From Gemmatimonadota bacterium (GTDB taxonomy: Bacteria > Latescibacterota > UBA2968 > GCA-2709665): a stretch of 64,000 nucleotides of DNA. Positions within the stretch are counted from its first letter, which is position 1. Every line of letters starts with the position of its first letter. The stretch spans positions 1-64,000 of the forward strand of contig JAPPFJ010000006.1 in assembly GCA_028877215.1 (NCBI GenBank). Reading direction: 5' to 3'. Of this stretch, positions 8,748-15,446 are shown piece after piece. The notes beneath the pieces were generated by a model, which searched no databases, was not told where the DNA came from, and saw only the letters and a list, made by a program, of their open reading frames with translations. The position numbers were made by a program, and so were the translations under genes.

Positions 8748-10523
8748 ATGGCAAAGGGATCAGAGCAAATCCGCGCATCCGAAACCAACGGGCGCCCTGA
8801 AAAGCAGGTGGCGTTTGGAGACGTGTCTTCGCCTCCTCCATCTCCGATGAAAGGCGCGGACATTCTGGTGGAAGCGCTCGTCCGTGAAGGTGTCGATGTC
8901 ATCTTCGGATATCCCGGCGGCGCAAGCATGGAGATCCATCAGGCGCTCACGCGTTCCCGGATCCGAAACGTGTTGTGTCGGCACGAACAAGGTGAAATAT
9001 TCGCCGCAGAGGGATTTGCAAAGGCATCGGGCAGGGTCGGCGTGTGTCTGGCCACATCCGGTCCCGGAGCCACCAACCTGGTCACCGGATTGGCTGACGC
9101 GAAGATGGACTCCGTTCCTCTGGTAGCCATAACGGGTCAGGTGGCAACACACGTGATGGGCGGCGACGCTTTTCAGGAAACGCCCATCGTTGAGGTCACC
9201 AGGCAGATCACCAAACACAACTTCCTGATCGACCGTATCGAGGATATACCACGCATCGTAAAGGAGTCGTTCTATATCGCTAATACCGGCCGGCCGGGAC
9301 CGGTGCTTATCGATGTGCCGAAAGACGTCCAGCAGGCCATGCATGCGCCGGTCTGGCCGGACGACGTGGCCATTCGAAGCTATAATCCACATATCAGGGC
9401 CGACAGCAGAGCCATCGAAGACGTGGTCCGCGCGATCCGGGAAGCCAAACGGCCGGTCCTCTATGTCGGCGGAGGCATCGTGGCCGCCGGCGCCGCCGGA
9501 GAACTTCGGGAGCTTGTCAGCAAAACCGGCATTCCCGTCGTGCAAACGCTCATGGGGCTTGGCGTCTTCCCGGAAACCCATCCGCTCTCGCTCAGGATGG
9601 TCGGCATGCACGGAACCGTCTACGCAAACTACGCGATCAACCACGCTGACCTGTTGCTGGCTATGGGAGTTCGTTTCGACGACCGCGTTACGGGAAAGCT
9701 CGAGGAGTTCTGCAAACACGGCAAGATCGTACACGTCGACATCGACCCGTCGGAAATCAACAAGAACAAGACCGCACACATTCCTGTTGTCAGCGACGTC
9801 AGATACGCCCTTGAGGACTTGAATAAACAGGTGGTACCCGGAGACTACAACGCCTGGCATACCGAACTGAAAACCTGGCGACAGAAACATCCGCTCGCCT
9901 ATCAGGAAGCGGACGACGCGATCCTTCCTCAGCACGCCATCGACCTGCTGTATCGAATGACGGACGGAAAGGCCGTGGTCTCAACGGGAGTGGGACAGCA
10001 TCAGATGTGGGCCGCCCAATATTACCTGTTCGACGAACCGCGCAACTGGCTCACGTCGGGCGGGCTGGGCGCGATGGGATTCGGCCTGCCAGCCGCTCTG
10101 GGCGCTCAACTGGCCAGACCTGACGACCTGGTCGTGAATATCGACGGCGACGGAAGCTTTGTGATGAACGTGCAGGAACTGGCCACGCTTTACGTGGAGA
10201 AACTTCCCGTTAAAACCATCATTATCAACAACCAGCACCTGGGAATGGTGGTTCAGTGGGAAGACAGGTTCTACGAAAGCAACCGCGGCCACACCTTCAT
10301 AGGCGATCCGGAAGGGGGCATCCACCCCGATTTTGTCAATATCGCCAAGGGTTTCGGCATTCCGGCAGCGCGCGTGGAACACAAGAGAGAACTGGAGGGT
10401 GCCCTGGAGCATCTACTCGAGACTCCCGGCCCGTACGTGCTTGACGTTATCGTTCCCTATCAGGAACATGTGCTTCCCATGATCCCGGCGGGTCATACAT
10501 TTGCAGACATAATCACTGAGTAA
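8748..10523 (+). CDS. ilvB: Acetolactate synthase, large catalytic subunit
   Basis: 591 residues from ATG 8748 (GGGAG upstream); an in-frame ATG at 8625 lies inside the terminator and is rejected. The enzyme condenses two pyruvates, or pyruvate and 2-oxobutyrate, in valine, leucine and isoleucine synthesis, using thiamine diphosphate, Mg2+ and FAD. Domains in order: ThDP-binding PYR domain with [15 protein letters not shown] and the catalytic Glu in [14 protein letters not shown]; central domain with [22 protein letters not shown] domain with [12 protein letters not shown] and [17 protein letters not shown], a good metal/ThDP motif. A variable tail of about 30 residues precedes the PYR domain. 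No ilvN small subunit or ilvC follows; they must be elsewhere. Expression is probably controlled by the leader attenuator. Confidence 0.93.
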   Translation: MAKGSEQIRASETNGRPEKQVAFGDVSSPPPSPMKGADILVEALVREGVDVIFGYPGGASMEIHQALTRSRIRNVLCRHEQGEIFAAEGFAKASGRVGVCLATSGPGATNLVTGLADAKMDSVPLVAITGQVATHVMGGDAFQETPIVEVTRQITKHNFLIDRIEDIPRIVKESFYIANTGRPGPVLIDVPKDVQQAMHAPVWPDDVAIRSYNPHIRADSRAIEDVVRAIREAKRPVLYVGGGIVAAGAAGELRELVSKTGIPVVQTLMGLGVFPETHPLSLRMVGMHGTVYANYAINHADLLLAMGVRFDDRVTGKLEEFCKHGKIVHVDIDPSEINKNKTAHIPVVSDVRYALEDLNKQVVPGDYNAWHTELKTWRQKHPLAYQEADDAILPQHAIDLLYRMTDGKAVVSTGVGQHQMWAAQYYLFDEPRNWLTSGGLGAMGFGLPAALGAQLARPDDLVVNIDGDGSFVMNVQELATLYVEKLPVKTIIINNQHLGMVVQWEDRFYESNRGHTFIGDPEGGIHPDFVNIAKGFGIPAARVEHKRELEGALEHLLETPGPYVLDVIVPYQEHVLPMIPAGHTFADIITE

Positions 10524-10540
10524 ATCCACGGGCAACCTGT

Positions 10541-10577
10541 CAAAATCCGGATGTTGCGATGCAGCATCCGGATTTTC
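10541..10577 (+). terminator. Intrinsic terminator of ilvB
   Basis: A perfect 12-bp stem AAAATCCGGATG (10542-10553) with CATCCGGATTTT (10565-10576), 18 bases after the ilvB stop. The A-tract and T-tract make it likely to work in both directions, though only ilvB needs it. Confidence 0.8.
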
Positions 10578-10708
10578 GTGTCCGCAGGGAACGCCTGCCA
10601 CAACGTCAATGTCTAAGTGTGTGAAAGGGCAATCTGCGGGCACGTTGTCAATTCACGCTGCAGTTCGCCTGCGATTTACGGATCATTGCCGCGTTTCCAG
10701 GAGCCCGA

Positions 10709-11299
10709 ATGGGTGAAGATCTGGATCTGGTCAGACGCTGTAAGGAGGGAGATCAAAAGGCGTTTCGCGTCCTTGTGGAACGTTATGAAGGGCGCGTCTA
10801 CAATCTTGCGCGTTCAATTCTGGGAGACCGGGAGATTGCCCGGGATGCCGCCCAGACCGCCTTCATCCGTGCATACCAGGCCTTGCCCAGATTCCGCGCC
10901 GACTCGGCGTTCTACACCTGGCTCTACAGAATCGCCGTCAATGTCTGTCTCAACGCGGCTCAGAAGGAGAAACGCCGGCGAGATTCCACGTCGCTCGATA
11001 CACTCCTCGATTCCGGACACTTCTCAACCGAACACCTGTGGGAACACCGAACACCTGCCGGCGATTTCGAACGCCTGAGACTACAGGAAACCATACAGGA
11101 AGTACTGAATCTGATCTCTCCCGACCACCGGCTCGTTATCGTACTGAAAGATATCGAAGGCATGTCGCAGGAAGAAATTTCCTGGACGCTGAATTGTTCG
11201 GTCGGTACCGTCAAATCCCGCCTCTCCCGGGCCCGGGCGCATCTCAGGGACCTCTTGCGGCCCGTTTACAACGAGTGGAAAGAGGGGACGTCGCCATGA
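10709..11299 (+). CDS. ECF-type RNA polymerase sigma factor (SigE/RpoE-like)
   Basis: 196 residues. Region 2 covers residues 5-75, with LVRRCKEGDQKAFRVLVERY, YNLARSILGDREIARDAAQT and FIRAYQALPRFRADSAFYTW. Region 4 covers about residues 130-185, with DHRLVIVLKDIEGMSQEEIS and GTVKSRLSRARAHLRDLL as the helix-turn-helix for the -35 element. Regions 1.1 and 3 are absent, as in group IV factors. The ATG at 10709 has AGGAG upstream. The stop overlaps the start of the next gene (ATGA), which encodes its probable anti-sigma factor, so the pair is translationally coupled. Targets probably include the three envelope proteins downstream. Confidence 0.9.
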   Translation: MGEDLDLVRRCKEGDQKAFRVLVERYEGRVYNLARSILGDREIARDAAQTAFIRAYQALPRFRADSAFYTWLYRIAVNVCLNAAQKEKRRRDSTSLDTLLDSGHFSTEHLWEHRTPAGDFERLRLQETIQEVLNLISPDHRLVIVLKDIEGMSQEEISWTLNCSVGTVKSRLSRARAHLRDLLRPVYNEWKEGTSP

Positions 11300-11739
11300 C
11301 AGACTCCGAAGTCAAGGAACTTTTGCCCGCATACCTGGAATCCGACCTCCCGGCCGAACAGATGCGCGAGGTTGAGGCGCGTCTCGCGGTCTCGTCCGCC
11401 TGCCGGGAAGAACTGGAATATCTTACGCGCATTCAACGTCTCATTGCCGCCAGACCGGAGTCCGCGTCGCCCGGGCTGTGGCAAGGCATTGCACGGCGAA
11501 TGATCGTTGAAGACGTGGCGGAGCCCTGGATACAGTTCGAGTGGGTCGGCAAGAGGTTTCTTCCTGTTCTGGCGGCCGCGGTCCTGCTACTGGCCGTCAT
11601 TGGCAATCTCACCACCGAAGCACCCGCCTATACGCTTGACGAGTATCTGAAAGTGCATTGGGAGGAATCGGACGTCGCCATGCTCTCGCAGGAGGAACCT
11701 TCCCGCGACGACATTCTATATATTTTGCAGACGAGGTAG
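11296..11739 (+). CDS. Anti-sigma factor, membrane-anchored, zinc-ligand-deficient
   Basis: 147 residues. The N-terminal part, LLPAYLESDLPAEQMREVEA then RLAVSSACREELEYL, follows the anti-sigma zinc-finger (zf-HC2, ASD) pattern in layout. It lacks the usual His and the first Cys of the H-x3-C-x2-C site, so it probably does not bind zinc in the normal way. One transmembrane helix (FLPVLAAAVLLLAVIGNL, about residues 92-109) is followed by a periplasmic tail of about 40 residues with LDEYLKVHWEESD. The start overlaps the sigma factor stop by ATGA. It would hold the ECF factor at the membrane and release it on envelope stress; this follows from the pairing and topology. Confidence 0.75.
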   Translation: MTDSEVKELLPAYLESDLPAEQMREVEARLAVSSACREELEYLTRIQRLIAARPESASPGLWQGIARRMIVEDVAEPWIQFEWVGKRFLPVLAAAVLLLAVIGNLTTEAPAYTLDEYLKVHWEESDVAMLSQEEPSRDDILYILQTR

Positions 11740-11742
11740 CCT

Positions 11743-12636
11743 ATGTCGACAAACGCCGCCCGCATGAAGGCCGTCCTGCTGGCGCTGGGCATTTTCGTAC
11801 TCGGAGCAGCCCTGGGCGCAACGTATCAGCGCTGGCTTCCCCCCGGCAAAGATCACCGGCGTTCCGACCGGTCGGAACGCCGCGGCAGGCCTCCTTTTGG
11901 CGCATCTGCGGAGCGCCTTCTCAATCGATACGTTCGCAACCTCGAACTGAACGACGAGCAACGGGCCGAAATCGAAGGGATCCTGGATGATGGCCGTGTG
12001 ACAATGGGCGAGATGCGCAGGGAGATCCGCGCGAAAACCGAGACGGTCACACGGAAAACCTGGGCCCGGATTCGAGATATCCTCACGCCGGACCAGCAGG
12101 AGAGATTCGACGAATTGACAAGCCCTGTTTCTCCGGCAATAATTCTGCAACAACTCACCAGGGATCTGGACCTCGACGAAGAACAACAGGCGACCGTGAG
12201 ACGTATCCTGAAGAAAAATTGGGCGGCGATGCAAGAGCTGCGCAGGAAGACCCGGAAGCAATTGAGGACACGGCAGGAGAATACGCGAGAAAAAATGAAC
12301 GCCGTTCTAACACCTGGGCAGTCGAAACAGATCGAGTCGCTCAAACCCTTTAATTATCGGGGATTTCACCGAAGGTTGGACCTGGATTTATCTGAAGAGC
12401 AACGGACGAGAATAGAACGGATCGAAAAAAATGGACGAGGCGCAACACGCCGGATATTTCAGAAACGCGACGAGCAACTCGGATCCCTAACCGGAAAAAC
12501 CTGGTCGGAAATCAAAGCTCTTCTGCGTAAAGATCAGTTAGGGAAGTTCGAAAAAATCACCCGTGGTATCGAGCGACGTATGGGATGGAAACGCCAGCTC
12601 AGACGCAGGTCCGTCGGCAGGGCGCTGGATTTCTGA
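11743..12636 (+). CDS. Membrane-anchored LTXXQ/Spy-like periplasmic protein with repeated helical units
   Basis: 297 residues. An N-terminal hydrophobic helix (KAVLLALGIFVLGAALGATY) anchors it or serves as a signal. The rest is very basic and helical, with units of the form L-x-L-(N/D)-(D/E)-E-Q. Examples are LELNDEQRAEIEGILDD, LDLDEEQQATVRRILKK and LDLSEEQRTRIERIEKN, alternating with LTPDQQ/LTPGQ segments. This matches the Spy/CpxP/heavy-metal-sensor style, in which LTXXQ-containing helices form a dimeric chaperone-like cradle. It starts three bases after the anti-sigma stop, so it belongs to the ECF operon and is probably an envelope-stress effector or sensor. The function is inferred from pattern, not from a full-family match. 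Confidence 0.65.
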   Translation: MSTNAARMKAVLLALGIFVLGAALGATYQRWLPPGKDHRRSDRSERRGRPPFGASAERLLNRYVRNLELNDEQRAEIEGILDDGRVTMGEMRREIRAKTETVTRKTWARIRDILTPDQQERFDELTSPVSPAIILQQLTRDLDLDEEQQATVRRILKKNWAAMQELRRKTRKQLRTRQENTREKMNAVLTPGQSKQIESLKPFNYRGFHRRLDLDLSEEQRTRIERIEKNGRGATRRIFQKRDEQLGSLTGKTWSEIKALLRKDQLGKFEKITRGIERRMGWKRQLRRRSVGRALDF

Positions 12637-12765
12637 ACGTATCCTGGAACGCACAGAGATATTCATCTGTCCAAAGTGTAAAGTTCTTGCAGGGCGTGCG
12701 TCTGCATTCAGCCGGACAGCCGTCCATAATAACCTCAAGCCGGGGAAACCGAAAGGAGAAGTACC

Positions 12766-13284
12766 ATGAAACGTCTGGCCCTCATCGTTGCCGTTGTCAT
12801 TCCCATTATTGCCGTCGTCTGGGCTCTGCCATCGGACGCGCATCGCGGCAAACGCGGCTGGAAGAAAGCCCGGAAGGCGCCAATGGAAGCCCTGGAGCTC
12901 TCGACGGAACAGCGGACGAAGCTGGAGAGCCTGAACCTGGAGCGGTCCAAGAAGATGGCGCAACTGCGGGCCGACCTCAAGGTAACCAGGCTGGATCTCA
13001 GGGCTGCCATGCGGCAGGACAACCCCGATCCTGCTGAAGTCAAAGCGCGGGTTGCCGCTGTAAACAAGGCGCGGTCCCTGATTCTGGAGAGCAAGGTGAA
13101 CCACAGGCTCAAGGTCAACAACGTCCTGACCCCGGAGCAGCGAAACAAGCTTCGGGAAATGCGAAGGGATCGGTCAAAAAGAGGATGTGGCAAGATGTGG
13201 CGCAAGCGCAGCTACGGGAAGGGCTCGAAGGGGATGGGACATCCCGGTCCGGATCGCGGCGAAGGACAACCGTCTTCGATCTAA
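12766..13284 (+). CDS. Secreted LTXXQ/Spy-like small protein
   Basis: 172 residues with a good signal peptide (KRLALIVAVVIPIIAVVWAL, cleaved near SDA-HRG). The mature part contains ALELSTEQRTKLESLNLERS, KVTRLDLRAAMRQ and NNVLTPEQRNKLREMRRD. The L-S/T-x-E-Q and LTPEQ motifs are typical of Spy/CpxP/ZraP-type periplasmic proteins that bind metals or unfolded proteins. The mature protein is very rich in Lys/Arg with few acidic residues, and the last 25 residues are Gly/Arg/Lys-rich. The start has GAAAGGAGAAGTACC directly before ATG. Third target-type gene downstream of the ECF pair; co-transcription is likely across the 129-bp gap. Confidence 0.65.
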   Translation: MKRLALIVAVVIPIIAVVWALPSDAHRGKRGWKKARKAPMEALELSTEQRTKLESLNLERSKKMAQLRADLKVTRLDLRAAMRQDNPDPAEVKARVAAVNKARSLILESKVNHRLKVNNVLTPEQRNKLREMRRDRSKRGCGKMWRKRSYGKGSKGMGHPGPDRGEGQPSSI

Positions 13285-13314
13285 CCGAACAAGCCGGGAA
13301 GAAAGGTGTCGTAA

Positions 13315-14367
13315 ATGTCTTTTCGCAGATTTGCCGTCACGGCCGTCATCGGTTCCATCACACTCCTCGGTTGCGGAAACAAAATCCCGGTCGAGTCCCC
13401 AACCGGGGCCGGCTCCACCGAGGGCGCATCGCAAGCCTCGAAGGCATCCGCGGACGAGATAGAAGCCAAACTTGAGAACGACCGCTCCAGCAAATCGGAC
13501 CGCGGTCACGACAAAGGGTGGGAGCGTCGTATCGCAGCGCTGACCGACTCGCTGGGTTTGAGCGAGGAACAGGTCGAGGATCTGAATGAACTGTACGATG
13601 AATACCAGGCTGAAATCAAGGCCCTGTACGATAGCGCCAGGGCGTCGGGTGACCGTTCCGGGCTCCGGGAGCAACTGCGCGACTCGAGACAGGCATTCGA
13701 TGAAAACTTCAATGACGTCCTCACCGACGACCAAAAAGCCAGGCTCGCCGAGATCAGGGCCAATGCGGCCGCCCGCAGGAAGGACACGGGATGGGAGAAT
13801 TACATCGCCGCATTGACGGATTCTCTCGGCCTGAGCGAACAGCAGGTCACGGACCTGAATGAATTGTATGAAGATTACCAGGCCGACGTAAAAGCCGCCA
13901 GGGATAACGCACGAGAGTCGGACGCCCGTTCAGAACTCCGGACGAAGTTGAAGGAGTTGAGGCAGGAATTCGAAGACGGTTTCAAAGACGCCCTTACGGA
14001 CGAGCAACAGACCAGACTTGAGGAAATCAAGGCCAATGCGGCCGCCCGCAGGAGGGACAAGGGCTGGGAGAATTACATCGCCGCACTGACAGATTCGCTG
14101 GACCTGAGCGACCAACAGGTCACCGATCTCAATGAATTACACGAAGACTATCAGGCCGACGTGAAGGCCGCGATCGACAATGCTCGGGAATCGGACGACC
14201 GTTCGGGTCTCCGGGATAAGCTGCGAGAGCTGAAAGAGGATTTCGACGAGGACTTCAACGACATCCTTACGGACGAACAGAAGGAGAAGCTGGACGAAAT
14301 GAAATCCGGGGGACGGAAGCGATCAGGAAGGGGTCACGGACACGGCCGTAAGGGCAGGAGCGGCTAG
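13315..14367 (+). CDS. Lipoprotein with three tandem ~84-residue helical repeats
   Basis: 350 residues. The first 21 residues form a lipoprotein signal (AVIGSITLLGCGNK), with Cys 21 as the lipidation site. From about residue 60 there are three near-identical units of about 84 residues. Each has the order KGWENYIAALTDSLGLS, EQQVTDLNELYEDYQADVKA, RDNARESD-RS-LR, FNDVLTDEQ and ANAARR. The C-terminus is GGRKRSGRGHGHGRKGRSG. LS-x-x-Q-V and LTDEQ echo the LTXXQ theme of the two upstream genes, so this is probably another product of the ECF regulon. The repeats are also conserved at DNA level (unit about 252 bp), which implies recent expansion. An intrinsic terminator follows, and then a decayed copy of the same repeats. 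Confidence 0.7.
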   Translation: MSFRRFAVTAVIGSITLLGCGNKIPVESPTGAGSTEGASQASKASADEIEAKLENDRSSKSDRGHDKGWERRIAALTDSLGLSEEQVEDLNELYDEYQAEIKALYDSARASGDRSGLREQLRDSRQAFDENFNDVLTDDQKARLAEIRANAAARRKDTGWENYIAALTDSLGLSEQQVTDLNELYEDYQADVKAARDNARESDARSELRTKLKELRQEFEDGFKDALTDEQQTRLEEIKANAAARRRDKGWENYIAALTDSLDLSDQQVTDLNELHEDYQADVKAAIDNARESDDRSGLRDKLRELKEDFDEDFNDILTDEQKEKLDEMKSGGRKRSGRGHGHGRKGRSG

Positions 14368-14409
14368 GATCCCGGAGAGCCCCCTTCAAGATCGCTCGGT
14401 CGTCTCTCA

Positions 14410-14445
14410 AAAACCCGCCGTCGATCCTCCCCGACGGCGGGTTTT
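14410..14445 (+). terminator. Intrinsic terminator after the repeat lipoprotein
   Basis: A perfect 14-bp stem, AAAACCCGCCGTCG (14410-14423) with CGACGGCGGGTTTT (14432-14445), and an 8-base loop. It ends the ECF operon. Confidence 0.85.
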
Positions 14446-14455
14446 CCACAGGAAA

Positions 14456-14890
14456 TCGGGCGACCGTTCAGAATACCGGGCGAAGTAGAAGGAAATAAGG
14501 TAGGGATTCGAAGACGGGTTCAACGGCGTCCAGTCGGACGAACAGCAGGATAGACTCGAGGAACTCAAAGCCAATGCGACCGCCCGCAGGAAGGACAAAG
14601 GGTGGGAAAGTCACATCCCCGCACTGACTGATTAACGTGGACTGAGCGACCAACAGGTCACGGACCTCGATAAATTTTATGAAGATTACCAAGTCGTGGT
14701 CAAAGCAGCGATCGACGGTACTCAGGAATCCGGCGACCGTACGGGTCTCCGGGATGAGCTGCGAGAGTCAAGTGAGGATTTCGAGGAGGACATCAACGCC
14801 GTCCTGACCGATGAACAAAAGCAGAAGCTGGACGAAATGAAAGCCGGGGGACGGAAGCGGTCGGGAAGGGACACGGTCGCAAAGGTAGAA
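14456..14890 (+). pseudogene. Decayed copy of the repeat lipoprotein C-terminal units
   Basis: In one continuous frame starting at 14456 this stretch reads as a repeat protein with three in-frame stops: TAG, TAG and TAA, the last inside the ALTD-stop-RGLSDQQVTDLD segment. Recognisable parts are SGDRSEYR, GFEDGFNG, ANATARRKDKGWESHIPALT, FYEDYQVVVKAAIDG, RTGLRDELRESSEDFEED, NAVLTDEQKQKLDEMKAGG and RKRSGR. That corresponds to about one and a half repeat units plus the C-terminal tail of the intact gene upstream. It has no start codon or signal sequence of its own. It probably arose by duplication or recombination within the tandem array and then decayed. Confidence 0.8.
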
Positions 14891-14922
14891 ACCGATAGGA
14901 TGCCGAAAAACCTTGACGTCAC

Positions 14923-14951
14923 GCGAGCGAGTGTTTACTTTCAGGTTGAAT
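14923..14951 (+). promoter_or_regulatory. Sigma70-type promoter of the valS leader
   Basis: TTGACG (14923-14928), 17 bases, TACTTT (14946-14951). The start of transcription would be near 14958, about 28 nt before the leader peptide ATG. The -10 has the same TACxxT form as the ilvB promoter. Confidence 0.55.
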
Positions 14952-14985
14952 TTAGTCGCTGAAAATTCATACACAGAGCCATTTT

Positions 14986-15111
14986 ATGACCCACGATCGC
15001 CACATGAACCTGTATCTCTCGCTACGGGACAGCGTAGTTGACGTCGTACGCCCTGTAATCAATGTCGATTCGGCCAATAATCAGGCGGCTCTGTGGCGGA
15101 TGATGATGTAG
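14986..15111 (+). CDS. Val-rich leader peptide of valS
   Basis: A 41-residue frame from ATG 14986 to TAG 15109-15111. Residues 17-27 read VVDVVRPVINV: six valines in eleven residues, at 15034-15066. The peptide ends in RMMM just before the antiterminator and terminator. No strong Shine-Dalgarno is seen for the first ATG; an internal ATG at codon 7 is an alternative and would keep all valines. Placed before a valyl-tRNA synthetase gene, this is what a Val-sensing leader peptide should look like: uncharged tRNA-Val stalls the ribosome and increases valS transcription. The call rests on composition, position and RNA structure together. Confidence 0.72.
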   Translation: MTHDRHMNLYLSLRDSVVDVVRPVINVDSANNQAALWRMMM

Positions 15112-15170
15112 CAGCGCAATTAAAGAACATCAGCAACCCGCCATCGAGTCCACTCGATGGCGGGTTTTTT
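15093..15170 (+). promoter_or_regulatory. Transcription attenuator of valS (antiterminator and terminator)
   Basis: Terminator stem AACCCGCCATCGAG (15135-15148) with CTCGATGGCGGGTT (15153-15166), 14 perfect pairs, then a T-tract. Alternative pairing: GTGGCGG (15093-15099), lying 27 bases after the last Val codon and inside the leader frame, pairs with CCGCCAT (15138-15144), which is within the terminator 5' arm. The two structures exclude each other. The leader stop codon (15109-15111) places a terminating ribosome over the antiterminator strand. Confidence 0.68.
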
Positions 15171-15271
15171 CGTTGGTATCAACCCATTGAAGAATTCATA
15201 GGGTGCAGAGACAAGACAACCCTCGGAAATCTTCACAACCGCCTACCGGAGCCTTTCACAGGGAGGACAAG

Positions 15272-15385
15272 ATGGCCGACATCCTAGCCGCCACAGAGGT
15301 ACAATGCGATTGGCTTCGGCAGATAGGATTTGAGAATGTAAATCGTTACGACAATGTTCTCGAACTCGCCGTGTTGGATGGTTGA
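15272..15385 (+). CDS. Small open frame with strong ribosome binding site, unknown
   Basis: 37 codons from ATG 15272, with GGGAGG five bases upstream, ending TGA at 15383-15385. It lies between the valS attenuator terminator and valS itself. The peptide contains QCDWLRQIGFENVNRYDN and ELAVLDG; no family is recognised. It could be a real small protein translated only when the attenuator is read through, a remnant of a longer gene, or chance. The strong ribosome binding site is the only positive evidence. Confidence 0.3.
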   Translation: MADILAATEVQCDWLRQIGFENVNRYDNVLELAVLDG

Positions 15386-15446
15386 AGTTTGGCGCGAACG
15401 AAATTAACGGAATCGGATAATTAATCTATCCTCCCGGGAGATATGA

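Noticed and set aside
15093-15287. Open frame of 64 codons overlapping the valS leader end
   Set aside because: It runs through the terminator stem and has no ribosome binding site or similarity.
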